Under the pieces are notes generated by a model. That model was not told the origin of the DNA, made no database searches, and saw nothing but the letters and a program-made list of their open reading frames with translations. A stretch of DNA of 64,000 nucleotides, taken from assembly GCF_963526985.1 (NCBI RefSeq), contig NZ_CAURPW010000006.1, forward strand, positions 123,654 through 187,653, written 5' to 3'. Source of the DNA: an uncultured Campylobacter sp. (GTDB lineage Bacteria > Campylobacterota > Campylobacteria > Campylobacterales > Campylobacteraceae). The position numbers were made by a program, and so were the translations under genes. This document shows positions 53,292 through 61,352 of the stretch, piece by piece; position 1 is the stretch's first letter, and the number at the start of each line of letters is the position of its first letter.

Positions 53292-54323
53292 ATGAAAAAA
53301 GCGATAATTACGGGCGTCGGAGGTCAAGACGGCGCATACCTGGCTAGATATCTGATAGATCTAGGATACGAGGTCTACGGCGGATACAGGCGAGCGGTGA
53401 GCCCGAATTTTTGGCGATTGAACGAGCTAGGCATTTTAAACGAGCCAAATTTTCATTTGGTGGAGTTTGAGCTAACCGACCCGTTTAACATCCTAAGCAC
53501 CGTTAACGAAATAAGACCCGAGGAAATTTACAACCTAGCCGCTCAAAGCTTCGTGGGCGTTAGTTTTAAAGAGCCGTTTCACACCGCAAACGCCACCGGT
53601 ATCGGCGCGCTAAACATACTAGAGGCGATAAAGACGGTCGATAAAAGCATCAAATTTTATCAAGCCAGCACATCTGAGATGTTTGGCAAAGTCCAAGCCG
53701 TCCCGCAAAGCGAAACCACGCCCTTTTATCCGCGTTCGCCGTACGGAGTGGCAAAGCTTTATGCGCACTTCATCACGGTAAACTATCAAGAAAGCTATGA
53801 TATTTTCGCTTCAAGCGGCATTTTATTTAATCACGAAAGCCCGCTAAGGGGGCTTGAGTTCGTCACGAGAAAAATCACGAATACGGCCGCAAAAATCGCC
53901 CTAAAAAAGGCTAAGACTTTAGAACTTGGTAACCTAGACGCAAAGCGCGACTGGGGCTACGCCAAAGAATACGTCGAAGGTATGCACGCGATGCTGCAAG
54001 CCAAGGCTCCCGATACTTTCGTACTAGCCACCGGAGTAACGACCACGGTTAGGGATTTTGTGAAGCTTAGCTTTGAAGCGCTAGATATCGGGATAAAATT
54101 CGAGGGCGAAGGCATAAATGAAGTCGGACTAAACGACAAAGGCGACGTGATCGTAAAGATAAATCCGGCATTTTTTAGACCGGCAGAGGTCGATCTGCTA
54201 ATAGGTGACGCCTCAAAAGCCAAACAAAAGCTCGGCTGGAGCGCAAAGACCGATCTAAAAGAGCTTTGCGATATGATGATAAAAGCCGATCTAAGACGCA
54301 TCGAGGCGGGATTTGAGTTCTAA
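53292..54323 (+). CDS. gmd: GDP-mannose 4,6-dehydratase
   Basis: 343 residues. GVGGQDGAYLARYLIDLGYE, the VSFKEPFHTANATG region, catalytic STSEMFGKVQ and YGVAKLYAHF, and FNHESPLRGLEFVTRKI are Gmd signatures. It makes GDP-4-keto-6-deoxymannose. The reductase encoded next should convert this to GDP-D-rhamnose, or to another 6-deoxyhexose. The GGAG ribosome site lies just after the previous stop. Confidence 0.95.
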   Translation: MKKAIITGVGGQDGAYLARYLIDLGYEVYGGYRRAVSPNFWRLNELGILNEPNFHLVEFELTDPFNILSTVNEIRPEEIYNLAAQSFVGVSFKEPFHTANATGIGALNILEAIKTVDKSIKFYQASTSEMFGKVQAVPQSETTPFYPRSPYGVAKLYAHFITVNYQESYDIFASSGILFNHESPLRGLEFVTRKITNTAAKIALKKAKTLELGNLDAKRDWGYAKEYVEGMHAMLQAKAPDTFVLATGVTTTVRDFVKLSFEALDIGIKFEGEGINEVGLNDKGDVIVKINPAFFRPAEVDLLIGDASKAKQKLGWSAKTDLKELCDMMIKADLRRIEAGFEF

Positions 54324-55179
54324 GCGCGTTTTTATTACGGGCATCGAGGGTTTTACGGGTCGCTATTTAGAGCGGTACCTTCGCGGGCTAGGCTACGAGG
54401 TATCAGGCGGCGCCTTAAGCCCTAGCGCACCGCATCACGCGCACCTTGATCTGCTTGATAAAGATAGCATAAAAGCCGCCTTTAGAGTTAAATTCGACTA
54501 CATCATCCATCTAGCCGCAGTTTCGTTTGCTATGGCAGATCCCGCCGAGATAAAAAACGCAAACGAAATCGGCACGCTAAATTTGCTAGACGCCCTAAAC
54601 GCCGTTAAATTTAAAAAGGCGGTCTTTGCAAGCTCGGCTAGCGTCTACGGCGGAGGTGAGGCGCCTATGAGCGAAAGCTCCGCGCTAAATCCGCAAAGCG
54701 TCTATGCCCAAAGTAAAATTTATATGGAAGAGCAAATCGCTAGAAGCGGACTTCCTTTTATCATCGCGCGTCCTTTTAACTATACGGGCGCGGGACAAAG
54801 CGAAAATTTCCTCATTCCAAAAATCGTGCGACATTTTAGGGACAAAGCTTCCGCAATAAAGCTCGGAAATTTAACGCCAAAACGCGAGTACAACGACGTA
54901 AACGACGTCGTGCGGATATATGCGCAACTACTAGAGCTCGAAGCTAACGGCGAAATCTTTAATATCGGCTCGGGCAAGGCCTATAGCATCGAGCAAATTT
55001 TACAAATTTTACGCCGTTTAAGCGGGTGCGATATCGCCGTACAAAGCGATGCCAAATTTATCAGGACAAACGACCCCGCCCTACTCGTCTGCGATACGGC
55101 AAAACTGCTAAACTACGGCATAACTCCTTGCAGCGGCGATATAGAGGCGCTACTACGCCTAATGCTAGCTAGCGACTAG
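54313..55179 (+). CDS. GDP-6-deoxy-4-keto-mannose reductase (Rmd-like)
   Basis: 288 residues starting at TTG overlapping the gmd stop. FITGIEGFTGRYLERYL is the NAD(P) site, ASSASVYGGGEAPMSE and YAQSKIYMEEQ hold the catalytic residues, and ARPFNYTGAGQSENFLIPKI follows. The sequence fits Rmd, which gives GDP-D-rhamnose, better than Fcl (GDP-fucose). The latter needs an epimerase His/Cys pair, which I do not see clearly. It is the last gene of the export operon. Confidence 0.82.
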   Translation: MSSKRVFITGIEGFTGRYLERYLRGLGYEVSGGALSPSAPHHAHLDLLDKDSIKAAFRVKFDYIIHLAAVSFAMADPAEIKNANEIGTLNLLDALNAVKFKKAVFASSASVYGGGEAPMSESSALNPQSVYAQSKIYMEEQIARSGLPFIIARPFNYTGAGQSENFLIPKIVRHFRDKASAIKLGNLTPKREYNDVNDVVRIYAQLLELEANGEIFNIGSGKAYSIEQILQILRRLSGCDIAVQSDAKFIRTNDPALLVCDTAKLLNYGITPCSGDIEALLRLMLASD

Positions 55180-57395
55180 ATGGGTTTTACGAATTTACGC
55201 ACCTTGCGTAGCCGTACTTTGCGGCGCTAAACGCGAGCAAACGGGCAAATTTCGCTTTGGCAAATTTATCATAGCCCGCCGCCATCTCGCAACCATCTCA
55301 AATAGCTTAAATTTATGCTATTTGCGCCCGTAAAATCCTTACGTTTTAAATTTGAAGGATTCGTAAATTTAAGCTTTTATCAAAATTTGCTTCAAACACG
55401 GCAAAAGCGCCTTATCTACCCCAGTTATTTGCCCTTATCTAATGTTTAAGCGCAAACGGCGCGCCCAAAGAAAAAGCTAAGACTCCCGCGCCTGCGCCGT
55501 ATCGCGAAAATTAGCCGCTTTTGCACGCAAATTTAAGCCGAATAAATTTTGCGCTACGGCTACAAAAACAGCACTAAATCTACAATCTAATATCCAAAAC
55601 CACCGCCTAAACCGGTTTAGCAAATACGCGGTTTTAGGTTGCTATCATGCGCGCTTATACGGATAAAAATGCGCTAAAATGCCGTAGCTACGGCTTTGGT
55701 TGCGAGGATTATTAGACGCAAGCGTAAATTTAGCACGGCTTGCTATAGACGCGAGGCTTAGCGCTCATCTACGACGAAAACTTTTAATCCGCAAAAACAC
55801 CAAGCCGTGCAGTTTCTTGCTGGAGGCTAGGCCCGTTTTGCAGTCTAAATTTAGCAGCCGCCTTATCGCTCTAGACGCGCAAACTGCTTGCAGCAAGCTA
55901 TTCTTTGCCGTTTTGCCTCCGTGCCAGGCCGGCTAGTACCCTCCATACGCGCTGCGGCTATAACTAAATCGCCACCCGTTTAAACTACGAGCGAATTTAA
56001 AGAGGCGGTACGAAAAATATTTCTCGTACGCCAAAATGCTTGGAAGTCGCACTTATATAAACGTCCGCTACGCTCGCTCAAAGCAATACGTCATAAAGCG
56101 CCGCCTTTACCGCTCAAGTGGCAAGTTTATAAAGGCTGCGTGGATGACCTTAGAGCTGGATTTATTTAAAACCCCAAAGTGCCGCCTAGGTTATAAAAAG
56201 CAAAACAGCCTAAATCAGGCTTGCGTGCCGCTACATGCCGTAAGTCTTGCTAGGATAAGAGCGGTGATTTAGAGTAAAATTTCCGTAACGGCGCGCCGTA
56301 AAAGCCAATAAGACTGCTTAGGCAAGCTCGGTATAAACGCGTGCGAACCGCTATTTTGCCGTTTTGTAGCTACGGCTCGCGACCATATTGACCTAACTCG
56401 GTCGCACTTGCCAATAAAACGACTAGAACGAGCAATATCATCTTTTGCGGCGCTTTACGAAATAGCCGATTTTGCTTTTGGCATTTAAAATTTGAGGCAA
56501 GCTTTATGCTTCGGTAATTGTAGCCGGGCGCAAAACCATAGCCGCGTTTGCTAATGACGCTGCGAGAGCAAATTTGTCCGGCCGTCTTGAAATGCGGACG
56601 TAATCCAAATAATAAACGCCTGTTTTATCAGCTAGTAGCCTAGAGCATAAAACAAGCGGTTACAAGGGCACCGATCTATATAAAATGAAAAATAAATATC
56701 ACCCTAGAGGCATATTTCGTACGGTACTTAAACTGCGGTTAAATTTACCTCATTCCAAACTCCCCAATTTGAGTTTCACGCAGCCAAAAGCGATGTTGCT
56801 GCTTTAGATTACGTAAAAACTCGTTTGATTCGTCAGCCTTAATGCCGTAAACACGATTTGCGAGTATGTTTTCCGTTAGCTTGTCATAGCCGCGAAATCT
56901 TGCCAAGCTTTATTGTCAAATTTGCCGCTATCCGTATTTAAACGACATTTGGATAGATGCGGATACTATATAAGCGCAAATCAACACCAACTGCGTCTAA
57001 CGTCCGTAAACTCCTCACGTTTAAAAATATGCTTCTAGAGCTTAGCCGCCGTACTTTTACCACCTGATTTGAAAAATTAACGGGGTTATGACTACGAATA
57101 TACGAAGCCTGTGCGCCTAAATAGGCGATTTACATTACTGTTTTTGCGCTAAAGCATGCTATATTAGCCGACGCAAGTGCTAAATTTATAAAATTTGAAT
57201 TTATTCGACGAATTAAAAGTATACAAAGTAACTTGCCGAGACAAATTTACAAATAGCGCAACTATAAATATAGCTGAAACTTTGAGTTGTAAATTTCAAT
57301 TTTGTTGGTACATAAAGCAGAAATTAAAATCCAAGTAGAGGTATAAGGTAAATATTAAGGAAAGAGTTTTAAACCGTAATCAAGAAAGTACAAAA
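55180..57395. other. Gene-free region with traces of decayed genes
   Basis: About 2.2 kb lies between the sugar operon and the S-layer genes. I see no intact gene. The longest open frames (55700-55936 and 56036-56272, 78 codons each) have no ribosome site or recognisable product. A remnant of an ATPase gene can be read on the minus strand at 56755-57085. The composition is like the rest of the chromosome, so this looks like eroded DNA rather than a new island. Confidence 0.6.
56755..57085 (-). pseudogene. Decayed ATPase-like gene fragment
   Basis: Minus-strand pieces in shifting frames read KSGGKSTAAKL (a P-loop-like motif, near 57075), then GKFDNKAWQDFAAMTS (near 56930), then LTENILANRVYGIKADESNE up to a stop near 56755. 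Stops and frameshifts separate them. They look like former coding sequence, but I cannot name the family; a ParA-like or AAA-type ATPase is possible. Confidence 0.35.
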
Positions 57396-57396
57396 A

Positions 57397-57419
57397 TCGG
57401 TAGAGACAAGCTCTACCGA
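57397..57419 (-). terminator. Terminator of the first S-layer-like gene
   Basis: TCGGTAGAG and CTCTACCGA form a perfect 9-bp stem with a 5-base loop, 10 bases after the stop. Runs of A flank both sides, so on the transcribed strand the hairpin is followed by TTTTT. Confidence 0.85.
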
Positions 57420-57429
57420 AAAAAAGAGA

Positions 57430-60400
57430 TTAGAGACCGTTGATGGTAATTTCGCCGTCAGTTCCTAGCGAAGCGTTTAGGTTCGCTATGTTTACGCCCG
57501 ATAGTTTTACTATATTTTCGTTCAATTCGAATCCAGTCGCTCCTGCCGCACCTTGGTTATAAAATAGATACGTGTCGTTTTGATAAGAAAAAGCATATAC
57601 TTTATTATTTGCAGTAGCCGTACTAAACAAACCCGTTTCTTTGGCAAACTGAGCGAAATTCGCATATGCGTTACCGTTAGGGTTTAGATTAACTTTTTGT
57701 ATATCAGCAGCAGTTGTGCCGGCGATTTTAATCTTATCGCCGACATTTACATTCTCGATAACGGTGTATCTTAGATTATCGCTGCTTCCGTCAAAGCCGC
57801 TGCCTGCTATCTTTGATGCGCTTACGTCAAAGGTATCGTTACCCGAACCGCCTTTTATCGTGATGACTTGCTTGGTAGCGGTTACTGTTCCAGTAGTTAC
57901 CTTGTTTGTACCCTCGCCGGTTTCGATAGTTACGTTAGCAGCATCAAACGGCGTAGCAGAAGTATCGATCGTATCGTTGCCTGCAGTACCTTTTATGCTT
58001 ACGATTTTAGTATTCGCCGCAACGGTTGTAATAGTACCGGACTCAACATTTCTTAAGCCGCTAAAGTCGATCTTCGTAAGCTCTGCCGCGTTTGTGCCGC
58101 TAAATTCATATTTATCCTGCAAACCTTCGCCCATATCTCCAGAGACGGTAACGGTTTTTAGATCCTTACCCACAGTAACTACTTTTGTCGCAACTGCTAC
58201 TTTTAGCGTGTCATTTTGCCCAGAAGCGCTAACGGTAGCGTTAAAGTCTTTAGAATTTGCATCCTGTTTAGCTATGAGGCTTATCTGTCCGGCTGTGCCG
58301 CTAGTAGCATCGAGTGCCGTTTGCGTAGAGCCTTTATATACGATAGTGTCTGCTTGTATGCCCTTTAGAGAGTTTGCGCCTATAGTACCGCTTAGGTCGA
58401 TAGAAACCTTATCGGCCGTCACTTCATTGGCTGCACTAAATTTTACCAAACCTCTAGTATTTCCGGCATCTATATCAACAGTACTACCTGCTTTTAGGTC
58501 AATTTTACCGATCTGAGCACCAGTTCCGCCACTGTTTATAACGTCTTTTAGAGTGATCTTTAGGCTATCGACGACTCTATCAGCAGGAGTAGAGTGGTCT
58601 ATGTCGTCTATTTTTAAAGTCGTAGACGTAGCGGTTCTATCATGGATGCTTTTGATATTAGTAGCGTTGATTACGATATTTTTAGCTATAAGCTTACCTA
58701 TATCAAGCTTGCCTTCAACATCTTTAGCTGTGATATTGATATCGTTTTGAGCCGTTAGTTTGCTGCCGACGCCTATTTTAACGTCATGTCTAACCGAACT
58801 AACGTCAAAGGTAATCCCGCTTTTTTTAGAGGTTATGTCACCGCCTATCTCTAGCCATCCTACGTTGTTTGCCACCAAATTCACTTCGCCGCCGACTTTT
58901 ATTACGCCTACTTTTATGCCATTAGTGATATTTTTTAGATTAATATTTGCACCCGCATTGCTAGCTTCTTTTGTCGTAATATCGCCAATGTTAAGATTTT
59001 TAACCGTTGCGCCGCCTAGAGTACTAGTAGTTAGGTCGTTTACTTTCACGCTTACGCCGTTTTCGGAGCTTATAGAACCTAAATTTTTAAGGTCGATAAG
59101 AGAACCTACTGCTAAAGGCGCGCCTCCTTTTACGTTTATATCGGAGACGAATTTAAGAGTATCGTTATTGCCTAAATCAAAGCTTCCAGAAGTTGTCAAA
59201 TTTAGTTTAGCAATATTTGTAGAATTCGTATCGGTTTTTAGAGTAAATTTATTAGGATTTGCGCTAACTATGTTTACAGTTTTTAGCAAGGTCGAGTTAT
59301 CTAGACTTATACCTGAATCTACCGTAGTGTTTACATTTAGATTTAAGGTATTAGCTTTAGGTAGCTCTAGTATGCTATCTGAGTTAGTAGAGCCGGCAGT
59401 TGTTATGACTGAAGCGTCTAAATTTACGGTAACGTTTCTAGATTCTGATAATCTAATCTTGCCCGCCATAGCCGTAGGCGAAGTCGCGTTATCTATCTTA
59501 TAGTTTACGGTCTCTACGGAGGTATCGTTTACGTGGACTTTACCTGCGCCGCTACCTTCTGCATCCGTGGCATAAGGGCTGACTTTTTTAGTTAAATTTA
59601 CCGTTTTGATACTTGAGCTGGTTACGACTAGTTCATTGTCTAGCTGACCTACTTTTAGGGTCTCTATATCGTTTTGTCCGACCAAGTCTAGTCTAGTTAC
59701 GCCGCTAGGGTTTTTATCCAATAACTCGATATTTTCTACGCCCTTTAACGTCATCTTTTTTAGACCTTGGAGACTTCTAACCTGGAGAGTATCGGTGCCG
59801 GCGCCAGCGTCGATAGAGGAAGAATTAACAGTAAGCTCGCCAACCACTATAGTGTCGTTACCGCTACCGCTTTTTACGGAGCTATATTTGCGGGAATCGC
59901 TTAGATCCGCAGTTAAATTTCCGGTCATAGTAGAGGCGTCAAGGCTTTTTACGAAATCCGTACTAGCAGGGGTCGTATCCCTATCCTTCGTTGCGATATC
60001 TAGATCCGCTGCGCCTTTTACCGTTATAGCTTTATTTTGAACTTCTTTTATATAGCTTTTAGCGTCTTTTGTGGTGATGTTTAACGTTTCGATACCGTTA
60101 AATTCGACCTTCATTGACTTTACATGCCTATCGGTGGCTGTAGCCTCGGCAACGGCAGTCTCTCTGCCCACGTTATTTAGGGTTAGATTTTGCACATCAT
60201 TAGAGCCGCTAGTTAAATTTGTATTATAGATAATACCTATTTTGGTTGCATCTTTTTGGCCGTTTACCGTTAAATTTACGATGCTTGCAAGATCGGTTAT
60301 TCGAATACCGTTTGTTCCGGTAGTGGATACCGATTTTAATCCGTCAATCTTAGCGGCATTAAAAATTCTTTGAGAGTCGGAAGTGTTTGTTAGGTTTAAA

Positions 60401-61155
60401 ATTTCGATATTTTTCGCATAGCCGTCTACGAAGCCCGTAAAGCTATCGTTTACCGCAACGTTTAGCGCGTCGGTACCTCTGCCGCCGTCTAGTTTATCGT
60501 TTACTTTTAGAGTGTTCCTATCTGCATATGAGCTGGAAACCGCGCTAAACACGTCTAGTCCCTCGCCGCCGGTTATGGTTTGATCCTCGGTAGTTAATGT
60601 GTGAGTGGTAACGGTAGCCATTGCGTCGATTCTAGCTTTTTGTGCGGCTAAATTCGTAGAGTTTGTAGATCTGATAATCTCTTGAAACGGCGTATAGTCG
60701 TATCCGCCGTTGCCGTCGCTATCTATGGAAGCGATCTTTTGAGCCATATAAGCCGATACCTCTGTCTTGTTTGCAAAGGTTTGCGCAGCTACCGGATCAG
60801 CCGCTCTAGCCTCAGCCGAGGTTGCTACTTCAAATAATTTTACTAGAGTATCGCCTCTTGAATTTCCCAGCTGTAAGTGTCTAACCCATGCATTGATGCC
60901 GTCTGGGTCTTGAGAATAGTCTTTGCCTAGGATATTTTTATAGATGTTTTCTACATAGCCTCTATCGGTGCTTATGTCTATACCTAGGCTTGCGAAATAA
61001 GGCGGCGTAGCCGGGGAAGCTAGCATTTCGTTTGCCATCTGGGCTACGGTTTTGGTAGCGCCTGCTGCTACCCATGCGTTAAAGCCCGCACCCTCGGGCG
61101 CTCTGTTAAATAATGCCACATAAAGCTGGGCGACTTGCGCTTGTGTTACTGCCAT
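57430..61155 (-). CDS. S-layer/RTX-like surface protein with DUF4214 N-terminus
   Basis: 1241 residues with no signal peptide. Residues 1-170 carry DUF4214-type modules (QVAQLYVALFNRAPEGAGFN... YVENIYKNILGKD). The long body is repetitive, rich in Thr, Asn, Asp and Val, with many short strand repeats. Calcium-binding RTX-like pieces occur (SGSGNDTIVVGEL, GGSGNDTFDVSA, KGTAGNDTIDTS). I see no cysteine. The C-terminal 110 residues end in strands like other type I-secreted proteins. This fits the Campylobacter S-layer class (Crs/Sap type) secreted by a type I system. An AGGAG site and a TATAAT box precede it. Confidence 0.85.
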   Translation of the reverse strand: MAVTQAQVAQLYVALFNRAPEGAGFNAWVAAGATKTVAQMANEMLASPATPPYFASLGIDISTDRGYVENIYKNILGKDYSQDPDGINAWVRHLQLGNSRGDTLVKLFEVATSAEARAADPVAAQTFANKTEVSAYMAQKIASIDSDGNGGYDYTPFQEIIRSTNSTNLAAQKARIDAMATVTTHTLTTEDQTITGGEGLDVFSAVSSSYADRNTLKVNDKLDGGRGTDALNVAVNDSFTGFVDGYAKNIEILNLTNTSDSQRIFNAAKIDGLKSVSTTGTNGIRITDLASIVNLTVNGQKDATKIGIIYNTNLTSGSNDVQNLTLNNVGRETAVAEATATDRHVKSMKVEFNGIETLNITTKDAKSYIKEVQNKAITVKGAADLDIATKDRDTTPASTDFVKSLDASTMTGNLTADLSDSRKYSSVKSGSGNDTIVVGELTVNSSSIDAGAGTDTLQVRSLQGLKKMTLKGVENIELLDKNPSGVTRLDLVGQNDIETLKVGQLDNELVVTSSSIKTVNLTKKVSPYATDAEGSGAGKVHVNDTSVETVNYKIDNATSPTAMAGKIRLSESRNVTVNLDASVITTAGSTNSDSILELPKANTLNLNVNTTVDSGISLDNSTLLKTVNIVSANPNKFTLKTDTNSTNIAKLNLTTSGSFDLGNNDTLKFVSDINVKGGAPLAVGSLIDLKNLGSISSENGVSVKVNDLTTSTLGGATVKNLNIGDITTKEASNAGANINLKNITNGIKVGVIKVGGEVNLVANNVGWLEIGGDITSKKSGITFDVSSVRHDVKIGVGSKLTAQNDINITAKDVEGKLDIGKLIAKNIVINATNIKSIHDRTATSTTLKIDDIDHSTPADRVVDSLKITLKDVINSGGTGAQIGKIDLKAGSTVDIDAGNTRGLVKFSAANEVTADKVSIDLSGTIGANSLKGIQADTIVYKGSTQTALDATSGTAGQISLIAKQDANSKDFNATVSASGQNDTLKVAVATKVVTVGKDLKTVTVSGDMGEGLQDKYEFSGTNAAELTKIDFSGLRNVESGTITTVAANTKIVSIKGTAGNDTIDTSATPFDAANVTIETGEGTNKVTTGTVTATKQVITIKGGSGNDTFDVSASKIAGSGFDGSSDNLRYTVIENVNVGDKIKIAGTTAADIQKVNLNPNGNAYANFAQFAKETGLFSTATANNKVYAFSYQNDTYLFYNQGAAGATGFELNENIVKLSGVNIANLNASLGTDGEITINGL

Positions 61156-61218
61156 TAAGGACTCCTTTTTTAGTGTTTTCTTGAGTTTTTTGGGTATCTT
61201 TACAGAATACTATCGCTA

Positions 61219-61224
61219 ATTATA
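61219..61224 (-). promoter_or_regulatory. Promoter -10 box of the first S-layer-like gene
   Basis: A perfect TATAAT in the context GATATAATTAG lies 64 bases before the ATG, with T-runs upstream (CCGACTTTTTTATGA) as is usual for Campylobacter sigma-70 promoters. Confidence 0.65.
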
Positions 61225-61295
61225 TCATAAAAAAGTCGGAAAATAGAAAATTTAAAAAATCCGCTCACAGAAAAAATGTATATATCAGACGGATA

Positions 61296-61319
61296 CCGAG
61301 GCCAAAAATTTGACCTCGG
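61296..61319 (-). terminator. Hairpin after the second S-layer-like gene
   Basis: CCGAGGCCAAA and TTTGACCTCGG pair with one mismatch, about 34 bases after the stop. The T-run is weak. Confidence 0.5.
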
Positions 61320-61352
61320 ATTATAATCGGCGACATAACGATTAGCTCAAAT

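Noticed and set aside
55700..56272. Two 78-codon open frames in the gene-free stretch
   Set aside because: They have no ribosome site, no recognisable domain and a basic, arginine-rich composition typical of chance frames.
57716..59503. Long plus-strand open frames (266 and 247 codons) opposite the S-layer gene
   Set aside because: They are antisense shadows of the repetitive S-layer frame; their residue make-up mirrors its biased codons.
57430..61155. The first large protein as an RTX toxin
   Set aside because: It has few canonical calcium nonapeptides and no acyltransferase, pore or catalytic domain; the DUF4214 front and body fit an S-layer-type protein better.
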